This document shows, piece by piece, positions 9,620 through 18,278 of a stretch of DNA of 64,000 bases (its first letter is position 1; the number at the start of each line of letters is the position of its first letter). The DNA lies in the NCBI RefSeq assembly GCF_008801715.1, contig NZ_VZPG01000001.1:1178001-1242000 (forward strand), in the 5' to 3' direction. A model generated the notes under the pieces. The model did not search any database, was not told the DNA's origin, and was given only the letters and a program-made list of their open reading frames with translations. Source of the stretch: Pseudochrobactrum saccharolyticum (GTDB lineage: Bacteria > Pseudomonadota > Alphaproteobacteria > Rhizobiales > Rhizobiaceae). The translations under genes and the position numbers were made by a program.

Positions 9620-10618
9620 ATGCGGGAATTTTTCGAAACCACTCTGTTTCAGCGACAAACACTCATCAGCATTTTTATTGTGTTTGCGATGTTCGCAACC
9701 GTAATGACACTGCTGCTCCCCTATTTTCAGCGTAATCCGTTAAAAAACCGGATGAAATCGGTTGCCCTTGAGCGTGAGGCCATTCGCGCCCGCGAAAGAG
9801 CACGGATGGCCAGCGAGAAAGAACGCGGCATCAGCCTGCGCCATCAGCAAAAAGCGGGTATTCGGAATTTCGTTGAAAAACTGGATCTTCGCCGCGCTCT
9901 GGCTGACGAAAAAACCGTTGCTTCGTTACGCCAAGCTGGTTTTCGCGGACAAAACCCGCTGAATATTTTTCTGTTCATGCGCTTCGTGCTGCCCTTTGTA
10001 TTTCTGGGGCTGGCCATATTCATGATCTTCGGGCTTGGAATGCTGGCGCAGCAAACCACCTTTGTTCGTTTCTTAATCTGTATTCTGGCTGCTTATGCCG
10101 GTTTTTATGCACCGAACCTCTATGTCAGTAATATTGCAGCCAAGCGTCGTGAATCCATTACACTGGCCTGGCCGGATGCCCTCGACCTCATGCTGATCTG
10201 TGTTGAATCCGGCATGTCCACTGAAGCTGCTTTCCGCCGCGTTGCCGATGAAATCGGTATTCAGTCGGCAGATCTGGCTGAAGAACTCATGTTGACCAAT
10301 GCGGAGCTGGCTTTTTTGCCGGAGCGTCGTCAGGCCTATGAAAATCTTGCCAGCCGCACCGGTATGGAAGCCATTAAATCCATGACACAGGCGCTGATTC
10401 AGGCTGAGCGTTATGGTACGCCGGTCGCAACGGCAATGCGCACACTTTCTCAGGAAAGTCGCGATATGCGCCTGATGGCCGCTGAAAAGAAAGCTGCAGG
10501 ACTGCCACCAAAACTCACAGTACCAATGATCGTGTTTTTTCTGCCGGTTTTGTTTATTGTTATTATCGGCCCTGCTCTTATCCAGATTTTTGGTCCAGGC
10601 GGCATTGCAGGCAACTAA
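9620..10618 (+). CDS. tadC: Tad pilus inner-membrane platform protein TadC
   Basis: A 332-residue paralogue of TadB with the same layout: N-terminal helix, basic cytoplasmic region (about 40-80), helices at about 115-165, and an F domain with LMLICVESGMSTEAAFRRVA and SMTQALIQAERYGTPV segments, ending in membrane helices. The ATG at 9620 was chosen because GCGGAGG ends 5 bases before it; a GTG at 9614 is part of that ribosome site. It is the last gene of the rightward cpa operon and is followed by a strong terminator. Confidence 0.9.
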   Translation: MREFFETTLFQRQTLISIFIVFAMFATVMTLLLPYFQRNPLKNRMKSVALEREAIRARERARMASEKERGISLRHQQKAGIRNFVEKLDLRRALADEKTVASLRQAGFRGQNPLNIFLFMRFVLPFVFLGLAIFMIFGLGMLAQQTTFVRFLICILAAYAGFYAPNLYVSNIAAKRRESITLAWPDALDLMLICVESGMSTEAAFRRVADEIGIQSADLAEELMLTNAELAFLPERRQAYENLASRTGMEAIKSMTQALIQAERYGTPVATAMRTLSQESRDMRLMAAEKKAAGLPPKLTVPMIVFFLPVLFIVIIGPALIQIFGPGGIAGN

Positions 10619-10628
10619 ACAACATAAA

Positions 10629-10668
10629 ACCCCTGCTTGAAGTATAATTCAGGCAGGGGTCATTTTTT
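10629..10668. terminator. bidirectional terminator between tadC and tadD
   Basis: A 13-bp stem (10629-10641 with 10648-10660, one G-U pair) encloses a 6-base loop and is followed by CATTTTTTAA. It lies between convergent genes and can end both. Confidence 0.85.
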
Positions 10669-10688
10669 AATCTGTAAATTTTCAGACT

Positions 10689-11528
10689 TTAAGCCTGTTT
10701 TTTAGAGCCCTGCTTTGCCAGCATTGAGCGCAAATAATCGGTATTGGCTTTTGCCTGCTCCGGTGACAATTCGCGGGAGGCAATGGTTTCTGCTTCCTGA
10801 AAGCGCCCCTGAAGGCCGACGACCAGCGCCAGATTTTGGCGGACACGGCTGTCACTGCCATTCGCAGTTGCCGCCTGACGCAGATATTTTTCAGCTGTTG
10901 GCAGATCACCGCTTAAGACATAAGACATTGCGAGATTGGAGAGGATTGAAGCCTCACCCGGCTTGATCTGCAGTGCTTTCTGATAGATTGCACGGGCATC
11001 CGCGGAATTGCCCTGCTGGTCGAGAATAGCCCCTTCCGCAGACAGCAAACGCCAGTCAGGATAATCCGGTGTCTGCGCACGGCGTACTGCATCCAGTGCC
11101 GCATCCAGCTCACCTGCACCGGCCAGAGCTTTGCCATAAGCCGCCAGAACCTGTTTATCTTTCGGCAATTGAATGGCAATTGCCCGCATCACAGCCAGCG
11201 ACTGATCGCTGCGGCCAGCCATGCTCAGCACAGTCGCATAATTCAGAGCGGCCACTTTGCTGGTCGGATTCTTCTGATAATGCGCGCCATAGGTCTGAGC
11301 GGCCTGTGCGAGCTGCTGCGCATTCATTTGCTCAATGGAACGCTCAGCCTTGGTGCCGTTGCCTTTAGCAACCGAGCCGGTTGTGGTGCGGTCCACGCTG
11401 TTGCAACCGGCGAGTGCCAGTCCTGTTATGAAAAGAGCAGTGGTGAGTGTCAGAAAACGGCTTTTTCCGTAACGCAGGCCACGGCATGATTTATCCGGTT
11501 GTTCAAAAGCCAGCGCATTTTTCTGCAT
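10689..11528 (-). CDS. tadD: TPR-repeat lipoprotein TadD
   Basis: A 279-residue lipoprotein: basic N-terminus, hydrophobic segment and lipobox LAGC (Cys about residue 42), then tetratricopeptide repeats over most of the remainder, for example ALNYATVLSMAGRSDQSL, VLAAYGKALAGAGELDAAL and ASILSNLAMSYVLSGDLP. TadD-type proteins help the secretin assemble in the outer membrane. The ATG at 11528 was chosen over a TTG at 11531; GGAGA lies about 8 bases upstream. It converges on tadC. Two ATTAACCC octamers in its upstream region (about 11583 and 11625) resemble CtrA half-sites, but only loosely. Confidence 0.85.
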   Translation of the reverse strand: MQKNALAFEQPDKSCRGLRYGKSRFLTLTTALFITGLALAGCNSVDRTTTGSVAKGNGTKAERSIEQMNAQQLAQAAQTYGAHYQKNPTSKVAALNYATVLSMAGRSDQSLAVMRAIAIQLPKDKQVLAAYGKALAGAGELDAALDAVRRAQTPDYPDWRLLSAEGAILDQQGNSADARAIYQKALQIKPGEASILSNLAMSYVLSGDLPTAEKYLRQAATANGSDSRVRQNLALVVGLQGRFQEAETIASRELSPEQAKANTDYLRSMLAKQGSKKQA

Positions 11529-11706
11529 CAAACTGTCTCCATAAAATACGGTCGTTGAAAGCGCCTGAAATCAGTCCTCTGCATTAACCCGCGCTTCACC
11601 TGAATATGATAAAATCAATATTCCATTAACCCTAATAGAGAGTTAATTATTGAGCTGACATCAGCGACTCATGCCGCTCTCCTGAAAATAAATACCGGAA
11701 ATCAAT

Positions 11707-13125
11707 ATGACCTCCCTGCCTCTTTCTGCGAACCGTGCTGCTCTTCTCGATCAACAGGCTGCGGACAGCCGCCCGATATGGCTGGTCACACCGGAGACAC
11801 TGGCGAATGGTCAGTTTCCGCAAACTGTCCTCAACTGGGCAGCAGCCAATGCCTATAAAGGCAAAGCCGGACAATTACTGACACTGGCCAATGAACAGGG
11901 ACAGATCAGCGGCGCTTTATTCGGCATTGAACCGGCGGACAAAGACAAGAGCAGCGAAGGTCGTCTGATCGGCGGCAAACTTGCCCGCCTCTTGCCTGCA
12001 GGCAACTGGCATATTGAAGGTAAAGCTGACCATGCGGAATTATTCGCGGTCAGCTTTTTGCTCGGCGGGTATCAGTTCAATCGCTATAAAAAAGACGCTT
12101 CTGCAGAAGAGCAGGGCAGCGTTTCGCTGTATATTTCCGGCCTGTCCGATCTGGCGGAAACCCGTCGTCTTGCCGATGCCAGCGCCATGACCCGCGATCT
12201 GATCAACACACCGACCAGTGATATGGGGCCGGACGCACTGGAACTGGCAGCCCGTAACCTTGCAACGGCTTATGGCGCGAAATTCACTGCTGTTATCGGT
12301 GATGATCTGCTGAAGCAAAACTTCCCGATGATCCATGCTGTCGGCCGTGCCAGCGATACTGCACCGCGCCTGATTGACTTCACTTGGGGCAAAGACAGCG
12401 ATCCGAAAGTTACGCTGGTTGGCAAGGGCGTATGCTTTGATACCGGTGGTCTTGATATCAAAGCTGCCAGCGGCATGCTGCTGATGAAAAAAGATATGGG
12501 CGGTGCCGCCAATGTGCTGGGTCTGGCGCGTATGATTATGGATGCCAAACTGCCGGTGCGCCTGCGCGTGCTGATCCCAGCGGTTGAAAACTCCATTTCC
12601 GGTAATGCATTCCGCCCGAGTGATATTCTGACATCCCGTGAGGGACAGACGGTCGAAATCGGCAATACCGATGCGGAAGGCCGACTGGTTCTCGCCGATG
12701 CGCTGACCCTCGCCGATGAAGAAAATCCGGATCTCATCATCGACATGGCAACCCTGACCGGCGCTGCCCGTGTGGCACTGGGGCCTGACCTGCCGCCATT
12801 CTACAGTCATGATGAAGCTTTTGCTGCAAAAGTGGCAGAACAGGCGGCAGCACAGTCCGATCCGCTCTGGCGTATGCCGCTCTGGGCACCATATGAGGCC
12901 AAACTCGCCTCGAAAGTTGCGGACATTAACAATGTGACCACCGACGGTTTTGCCGGTTCTGTCACAGCAGCACTGTTCCTCTCGCGCTTCGTCAAAAATG
13001 CCAAAGTCTGGGGTCACTTCGACATTTACGGCTGGACACCGGTTGAGAAATCCGCAGCCACTGTCGGCGGTGCTGCACAGGGTATCCGCGCACTTTATCA
13101 GGTGATCAAACAACGCTATGTTTAA
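11707..13125 (+). CDS. leucyl aminopeptidase family protein (M17)
   Basis: A 472-residue M17 metallo-aminopeptidase. The catalytic domain is clear: GKGVCFDTGGLDIK from residue 239 (metal-ligand and catalytic Lys region) and NTDAEGRLVLADAL from residue 320 (Asp, Glu and Arg of the active site). These cytoplasmic, two-metal enzymes remove N-terminal residues from peptides. It is a little shorter than PepA (about 500) and the N-terminal domain is divergent, so it may be the second M17 paralogue common in this order rather than PepA proper. It is a single gene with a possible terminator after it. Confidence 0.88.
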   Translation: MTSLPLSANRAALLDQQAADSRPIWLVTPETLANGQFPQTVLNWAAANAYKGKAGQLLTLANEQGQISGALFGIEPADKDKSSEGRLIGGKLARLLPAGNWHIEGKADHAELFAVSFLLGGYQFNRYKKDASAEEQGSVSLYISGLSDLAETRRLADASAMTRDLINTPTSDMGPDALELAARNLATAYGAKFTAVIGDDLLKQNFPMIHAVGRASDTAPRLIDFTWGKDSDPKVTLVGKGVCFDTGGLDIKAASGMLLMKKDMGGAANVLGLARMIMDAKLPVRLRVLIPAVENSISGNAFRPSDILTSREGQTVEIGNTDAEGRLVLADALTLADEENPDLIIDMATLTGAARVALGPDLPPFYSHDEAFAAKVAEQAAAQSDPLWRMPLWAPYEAKLASKVADINNVTTDGFAGSVTAALFLSRFVKNAKVWGHFDIYGWTPVEKSAATVGGAAQGIRALYQVIKQRYV

Positions 13126-13184
13126 GCCTCTTGCAGGTTCAATTCAAAAGCAGTTGAATACGCTACACGTAAAGTAAACAAGCA

Positions 13185-13217
13185 GCCTGCCTGTACTCAC
13201 GGGCAGGCCTTTCTCTT
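13185..13217 (+). terminator. possible terminator after the M17 aminopeptidase
   Basis: GCCTGCC (13185-13191) pairs with GGCAGGC (13202-13208) around a 10-base loop, followed by CTTTCTCTT. The stem is short and the T-run interrupted, so the call is moderate. Confidence 0.5.
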
Positions 13218-13233
13218 AAACAAGTGGCATTTC

Positions 13234-13584
13234 ATGGCTGTCGAGTTAAAACCACTACAGGCGCTGACGCTGTTACAGACCGTTTCCCTGTCGCAGGTGC
13301 GTGACGAAACCCATGATCTGACATGGCGGCAAATGGCCATATTGCTGACAATCTATCTTGAAACACCGCCCCATACAGTGCGCGCGCTGGCCGCGCGTCT
13401 TGGTGTGACTAAACCTGTTATTACCCGTGCGCTGGATACGATGGGCACGATGGGGCTGGTCAGCCGCCATCGCGATCCGCAGGATCTGCGTAATGTCCTG
13501 ATTAAACGAACTGTCAGCGGCGCGCTCTATGTTGAAAGACTAGGCGACCGCGTTATCTCCAAGTCCAGGGAATTGCCTTTATGA
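13234..13584 (+). CDS. MarR-family transcriptional regulator
   Basis: A compact 116-residue winged-helix protein. The DNA-binding core is visible at about residues 30-95: TWRQMAILLTIYLE, TVRALAARLGVTKPVITRALDTM (recognition helix) and GLVSRHRDPQDLRNVLIKRT (wing). It is shorter than most MarR proteins (about 140) and lacks most of the C-terminal dimerisation helix. It overlaps the start of an NlpC/P60 peptidase gene by four bases (ATGA), so the pair is translationally coupled, which suggests the regulator acts on its own operon or on wall metabolism; this is inference. Confidence 0.75.
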   Translation: MAVELKPLQALTLLQTVSLSQVRDETHDLTWRQMAILLTIYLETPPHTVRALAARLGVTKPVITRALDTMGTMGLVSRHRDPQDLRNVLIKRTVSGALYVERLGDRVISKSRELPL

Positions 13585-14441
13585 CCCAGCCTGACCGTCG
13601 TCTCCATGCCTATCGCCCCGATCTGGCGGATAGTGCTTTACACGGAAAAGTCGATGCCGCCGCCTTTACAGAAGGCAAGCGCAAACGTGTAATCGTTCCC
13701 GTCAGCGATCTGCGCAGCAAGCCTGAACCTGCCAGCGGCCCGCAGAGCCAGATTCTCTATGGCGATGAAGTCACCGTTTTTGAGCAGGCGAATGGCTGGA
13801 GTTGGGTGCAAGCTGTGCGCGACGGCTATGTCGGCTATATGCCTGATAGCGAACTGGGTGAAATTAGCAATAAACCAACCCATCGTATCTGTGTGCCGCG
13901 CACTTTCATCTATTCCGGAGCTGATCTGCGTTTCCGTCATACCAGTGCTCTGTCCCTCGGCTCAGTCGTTGAGATCACCGAGTTCGTTGAAAACCGTGGT
14001 AGCCGTTACGGCATGCTGCCGGATGGCACTGCGATTTTCGCCAAGCATCTGCGGGCGATCAACGAGACTATTGCCGATTATGTCACCACAGCCGAAAGCC
14101 TGATTAACACGCCTTATCTCTGGGGTGGCACATCCGGTTTTGGCATTGATTGTTCAGGACTGGTGCAGCTTGCCATGCTGGATGCAGGGCGCGATGTGTT
14201 GCGCGATTCCGATATGCAGAGCGATCATCTGGGTGATGTGATTGAGGCCGGTAAGGATTATGCCAATTTGCAGCGTGGCGATCTAGTGTTCTGGCCGGGT
14301 CATGTGGCGATTATGGCAAGCCCCGATATGATGATCCATGCCAATGGCCATACCATGACCGTGGCCTATGAGCCGCTGCGTGAAGCAATTGAGCGAATTG
14401 CTTATTTGTATGACTTACCTAGCCATTTTAGGCGTCCATAA
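13581..14441 (+). CDS. NlpC/P60 cell-wall peptidase with SH3 domains
   Basis: A 286-residue protein with bacterial SH3-type regions at about 35-95 and 105-160, followed by an NlpC/P60 domain. The catalytic triad is visible: Cys191 (DCSGLVQ), His241 (PGHVAIM) and His253 (MIHANGH). Such enzymes cleave gamma-D-Glu-diaminopimelate bonds in peptidoglycan stem peptides. No signal peptide is seen, so it may act in the cytoplasm on recycled peptides or be exported by an unseen route. It overlaps the MarR gene by four bases. A strong terminator lies 150 bases downstream. Confidence 0.88.
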   Translation: MTQPDRRLHAYRPDLADSALHGKVDAAAFTEGKRKRVIVPVSDLRSKPEPASGPQSQILYGDEVTVFEQANGWSWVQAVRDGYVGYMPDSELGEISNKPTHRICVPRTFIYSGADLRFRHTSALSLGSVVEITEFVENRGSRYGMLPDGTAIFAKHLRAINETIADYVTTAESLINTPYLWGGTSGFGIDCSGLVQLAMLDAGRDVLRDSDMQSDHLGDVIEAGKDYANLQRGDLVFWPGHVAIMASPDMMIHANGHTMTVAYEPLREAIERIAYLYDLPSHFRRP

Positions 14442-14590
14442 TGAATTCTGTCTCTAGCGGGCTGCAAATGGCGCTTTCCTCGACTTCCGGTGCTCACGTA
14501 TCTTTAATACGCTCCGCTCCGGTTCTCGGAGATCACCATTTTCACCACGCCATAACCAGAATTACCTCAGGGTTACGCGCAATAAGAATA

Positions 14591-14622
14591 AAAAAGCCGC
14601 CGGAATTTCCGGCGGCTTTTTT
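14591..14622. terminator. bidirectional terminator, NlpC/P60 gene versus dehydrogenase gene
   Basis: A near-perfect hairpin, GCCGCCGGA with TCCGGCGGC around a 3-base loop, flanked by A5 on the left and T6 on the right. It serves convergent genes. Confidence 0.9.
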
Positions 14623-14636
14623 GTAAGCTCAATATT

Positions 14637-15638
14637 TCAAACCTTTGGCGGCAATACACGATCCGGTGTGCGGTGACCGTCCCAGAAGGCGCGGATATTG
14701 ACGATGACTTTATCGCCCATATCAATACGCCCTTCCAGCGTGGCTGAGCCCATATGCGGCAGCATTACAACTTTGCCCTCCGAGGCCAGTTTCAGCAGGC
14801 GCGGATCAACCGCCGGATGCTGTTCAAACACATCAAGACCGGCACCCGCGAGCTTGCCCTGCTCAATCTGATGGATCAGCGCATTTTCATCAACAATCTC
14901 ACCGCGTGACGTATTCACCAGATAAGCATTTGGCTGCATCAATTCGATGCGGCGCGCTGAAAGCAGATGAAATGTTGCCGGTGTTGAAGGGCAATTAACG
15001 GAAATAATATCCATCCGTGCCAGCATCTGGTCGAGGCTGTCCCAATAGGTGGCTTCCAGCTCTTCCTCAACCGCCGCATGAACCCGCTTGCGGTTGTGAT
15101 AATGGATAGCAAGGCCGAAAGCCTTGGCGCGGCGTGCAACAGCAGTGCCGATACGCCCCATGCCGACAATACCGAGGCGCTTGCCCCAGATGCGCCGGCC
15201 AAGCATCCATGTCGGCGACCAGCCCGGCCATTCGCCGGAAGTGGAAAACACATTCGCACCCTGCACAAGACGACGCGGCACAGACAGAATCAGCCCCATT
15301 GCCATATCGGCGGTATCTTCTGTCAGAACATTCGGGGTATTGGTCACGGCGATGCCGCGCTTGGCAGCAGCGGTTACATCCACATTGTCCACACCATTGC
15401 CGAAATTGGCGATCAGTTTCAGATTGGGGCCTGCCTGCTCAATCAGTTCCGCATCAATCACATCGCGAATCGTCGGTACCAGCACATCGGCCTCGCGCAT
15501 GGCCGCAGCCAGTTCCTCACGCGACATTTTATGATCATCAATATTCAGGCGCGCATCAAACAATTCGCGCATGCGCGTTTCAACAGGATCCGGTAATTTC
15601 CGGGTAATGACGACCAATGGTTTCTTTTTGCCCGACAT
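14637..15638 (-). CDS. D-isomer-specific 2-hydroxyacid dehydrogenase (glyoxylate/hydroxypyruvate reductase type)
   Basis: A 333-residue NAD(P)-dependent dehydrogenase. The Rossmann motif GMGRIG is at 159-164. The catalytic set is Arg245 (NTSRGEIVD), Glu272 (LDVFEQHP) and His295 (LPHMGSAT). The specificity loop FGNGVDNVD is at 79-87. It resembles GyaR/GhrB enzymes that reduce glyoxylate and hydroxypyruvate. The frame runs 36 codons further upstream, but the ATG at 15638 has AAAGGGG 6 bases before it and gives the normal family N-terminus (KKPLVVITRKLP), so it was chosen. Single gene. Confidence 0.9.
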   Translation of the reverse strand: MSGKKKPLVVITRKLPDPVETRMRELFDARLNIDDHKMSREELAAAMREADVLVPTIRDVIDAELIEQAGPNLKLIANFGNGVDNVDVTAAAKRGIAVTNTPNVLTEDTADMAMGLILSVPRRLVQGANVFSTSGEWPGWSPTWMLGRRIWGKRLGIVGMGRIGTAVARRAKAFGLAIHYHNRKRVHAAVEEELEATYWDSLDQMLARMDIISVNCPSTPATFHLLSARRIELMQPNAYLVNTSRGEIVDENALIHQIEQGKLAGAGLDVFEQHPAVDPRLLKLASEGKVVMLPHMGSATLEGRIDMGDKVIVNIRAFWDGHRTPDRVLPPKV

Positions 15639-15852
15639 TTCTACCCCTTTGATGTGTCGCGTTGAGACCTCCTTAACCAAGAAGGTGCAGAGTGCGGCAT
15701 TGTCATGGTTCATACACTGTCTAGCAAGGCGGACGAACAAAGACAAAGAAAAAGCGCCGGTTCTGGTCTCCTAACGTCATATTGATCTTACAGACCAATC
15801 TTGCAAACCGTCGGGACAACTATACCAGAATATAAGCCGGTCAGGACTGCGA

Positions 15853-16506
15853 ATGAAACAGCATATGCATAAAACAGAAAAATCAAATTTTTGTCTGTTA
15901 CTGGCTATAGGTCTGTTTTCCTGCCTGTTTCTGCTGTCCCCTTTATCCGGCTCGCATCATGCCTATGCACAGGACGCTTCCGAAAGTGCAGAACCATCTT
16001 CCGCGGAAGAAGGTCCTTCCGGTGAAGATGCACCGAGCAAAGAAGCAACCTCATCTGCCAATCTGGGGCCAAGCGGCCTGCCGATCCCGCGTTTTGTCAG
16101 CCTGAAGCCTGCCCGTGTGAATATCCGTGTGGGTCCGGGGCGCGATTATGCAGTGTCATGGCTTTATACCAAATCGGGACTGCCGGTTGAGATCATTCAG
16201 GAATATGACAACTGGCGCCGTATCCGTGATGCTGACGGCACGGAAGGCTGGGTCTATCAGTCACTTCTGGCAGGCAAGCGCACCGCTATCGTTGCTCCGT
16301 GGGAGCGCGGCAAGGCGGATAATGTAATTGATCTTTACGCCAGCGCCAGCGACACATCCCGCGTTGTTGCCCGTGCTGAGGCAGGTGTCATCGCCACTAT
16401 CCGTGAATGCACCGGCCAATGGTGTCAGCTCGAAACACAGGGCACACGCGGCTGGATCCGTCAGGGAAAAATCTGGGGTGCCTATCCGGATGAGGTTTTT
16501 GACTAG
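15853..16506 (+). CDS. secreted SH3-domain protein
   Basis: A 217-residue protein with a signal peptide (residues 1-38, ending HHAYAQ), an acidic Ser/Glu/Pro-rich linker (about 40-75), and two bacterial SH3-type domains: about 78-138 (VNIRVGPGRDYAVSWLY, WRRIRDADGTEGWVYQSLL) and about 145-212 (VIDLYASASDTSRVVARAE, WIRQGKIWG). SH3b domains bind peptidoglycan or proteins; no catalytic domain is present, so it is probably a periplasmic binding or scaffold protein. AGGA precedes the ATG by 6 bases. Its stop codon TAG forms the left end of a palindromic repeat. Confidence 0.85.
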   Translation: MKQHMHKTEKSNFCLLLAIGLFSCLFLLSPLSGSHHAYAQDASESAEPSSAEEGPSGEDAPSKEATSSANLGPSGLPIPRFVSLKPARVNIRVGPGRDYAVSWLYTKSGLPVEIIQEYDNWRRIRDADGTEGWVYQSLLAGKRTAIVAPWERGKADNVIDLYASASDTSRVVARAEAGVIATIRECTGQWCQLETQGTRGWIRQGKIWGAYPDEVFD

Positions 16507-16554
16507 AGCATAATTCCTTAAACTTGGATCAGTTTAAGGTAAAATTATGCTCTA
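16504..16554. repeat. palindromic intergenic repeat, family C, copy 1
   Basis: A 21-base left arm (16504-16524) pairs with 16531-16539 and 16543-16554 around a TGGATC loop with a 3-base bulge. The ends are TAGAGCATAATT and AATTATGCTCTA. The left end includes the TAG stop of the SH3-domain gene. The core AACTTGGATCAGTT resembles the 108-bp repeats at 21046 and 34259. Confidence 0.85.
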
Positions 16555-16564
16555 ATTTTAAAAT

Positions 16565-16609
16565 GTTAGACCGACCTTTATGTGCCAAGCTGGCACACGG
16601 CGCTCTAAC
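16565..16609. repeat. palindromic intergenic repeat, family D, copy 1
   Basis: A 45-bp element whose reverse complement matches 21254-21297, bounded by GTTAGAC and GCTCTAAC. It holds an inner 7-bp hairpin, TGTGCCA (16581-16587) with TGGCACA (16591-16597). It lies 10 bp after the family C element, a mosaic arrangement. Confidence 0.75.
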
Positions 16610-16708
16610 CGGAGCATTGATCCGCTTTTAGAATATCTGGTCTTTCATGGTGTTTTGCGCGCATCTGTCCCCTTCTCAAGCTAAGGGAAAAGCGGTAAAA
16701 GCCGCGCC

Positions 16709-18136
16709 ATGAAGGATCAAACAGCACCCAACCCGCATCATCCGGCCTCTGACACTCCGTTAAATGTCACTGCCTCCGGTAATAATCTGGCCAATAGCCG
16801 TAAGGTTTTTGTCAAAACCTATGGCTGCCAGATGAATGTCTATGACAGCCAGCGCATGGCCGACAGTCTGGCCGCAGAAGGTTATGTCACCACAGACAGC
16901 CCCGATGATGCGGATATGGTTTTGCTTAATACCTGCCACATCCGCGAAAAAGCTTCTGAAAAGCTCTATTCTGCGCTGGGTCGCCTGCGTAATTTGAAAA
17001 ATAAGCGTCAGGCGGACGGCAAAGATCTGATTATCGGTGTTGCCGGTTGTGTGGCACAGGCGGAAGGCGATGAAATTCTGCGCCGTTCGCCGACTGTTGA
17101 CCTTGTGGTCGGCCCGCAGACCTATCACCGCTTGCCGCAGGCGCTTGCTCAGGTGCGTGAAGGCCGTCAGGTTGTCGATACCGAATATGCAGTTGAAGAC
17201 AAGTTTGAGCATCTGCCGCTTGCCAGCCGTGAACAGGTACGCAAACGTGGCGTTTCCGCATTTCTGACGGTGCAGGAAGGCTGCGATAAATTCTGCACCT
17301 TCTGCGTTGTGCCTTACACACGCGGTTCAGAGGTTTCGCGTTCCGTTGCCCAGATCATCAATGAAGCGACAAAGCTGGTTCAGGCTGGTGTGCGTGAACT
17401 GACCCTGCTTGGCCAGAATGTCAACGGCTGGCACGGCGCGGGCGATGACGGCCGCGAATGGGGCTTGGGAGAACTGCTCTATCGCTTAGCGGAAATTCCG
17501 GGCATTGCCCGTCTGCGTTACACGACCAGCCATCCGCGCGACATGGATGATGCACTGATCAATGCCCATCGCGATCTCGATATTCTGATGCCTTATCTGC
17601 ATCTGCCGGTGCAGGCCGGTTCCGATCGTATTCTCAAAGCGATGAACCGCAAACATAAAGGCGAGGATTATATCCGCCTGATTGAGCGTATCCGTTCTGT
17701 GCGCCCTGATCTGGCACTGTCCGGCGACTTCATTGTCGGCTTCCCTGGTGAAACCGATGAGGATTTTGAGGACACGATGCGGCTCGTGCGCGAAGTGGGT
17801 TATGCGCAAGCCTATTCGTTCAAATATTCATCCCGCCCGGGCACTCCCGGTGCCGATCTGCCGGATCATGTGGAAGAATCCGTGAAGGACGAACGTCTGC
17901 AGCGTTTGCAGGCGCTGCTCAGCGAACAGCAATATGCATTTCAGAATAGTCTTGTCGGTACGGAAATGGATGTACTGCTTGAAAAGCCGGGACGTTTTGA
18001 AGGGCAGATGATCGGCCGTTCGCCATGGCTCATTCCGGTAATCATTGAAAATAATCCGGGTGAAGTCGGTGATATGATCCGCGTACGCGTCAATTCCACC
18101 GGCACCAACAGCCTTGTCGCCGAGAAATTAGCTTAA
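16709..18136 (+). CDS. miaB: tRNA-2-methylthio-N6-dimethylallyladenosine synthase MiaB
   Basis: A radical-SAM methylthiotransferase of 475 residues that adds a methylthio group to i6A37 of tRNAs reading UNN codons. The N-terminal UPF0004 domain carries three Fe-S cysteines (Cys40, Cys76, Cys114). The radical SAM motif CDKFCTFC gives Cys192, Cys196 and Cys199. A TRAM domain forms the last 65 residues. The first 30 residues are a polar extension not needed for the fold. Only a weak ribosome site precedes the ATG. It starts the miaB-phoH-ybeY-corC-like-lnt run. Confidence 0.95.
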   Translation: MKDQTAPNPHHPASDTPLNVTASGNNLANSRKVFVKTYGCQMNVYDSQRMADSLAAEGYVTTDSPDDADMVLLNTCHIREKASEKLYSALGRLRNLKNKRQADGKDLIIGVAGCVAQAEGDEILRRSPTVDLVVGPQTYHRLPQALAQVREGRQVVDTEYAVEDKFEHLPLASREQVRKRGVSAFLTVQEGCDKFCTFCVVPYTRGSEVSRSVAQIINEATKLVQAGVRELTLLGQNVNGWHGAGDDGREWGLGELLYRLAEIPGIARLRYTTSHPRDMDDALINAHRDLDILMPYLHLPVQAGSDRILKAMNRKHKGEDYIRLIERIRSVRPDLALSGDFIVGFPGETDEDFEDTMRLVREVGYAQAYSFKYSSRPGTPGADLPDHVEESVKDERLQRLQALLSEQQYAFQNSLVGTEMDVLLEKPGRFEGQMIGRSPWLIPVIIENNPGEVGDMIRVRVNSTGTNSLVAEKLA

Positions 18137-18278
18137 ATAACGTTCGCCTTTGTCCGGCTCTGCTTTCCCGCGTGACAGTGTCATTAATCTGTACCATAAT
18201 CGTGTCAGATATGATCCGTCACGGCGGATCAGCGCACTGACAATTAAATAAAGCTAAACCGCAATCAAGGAGAGCCGG

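Noticed and set aside
14441-14626. A 61-codon frame starting on the last base of the NlpC/P60 gene
   Set aside because: It runs through a terminator, ends beyond it, and has no recognisable content.
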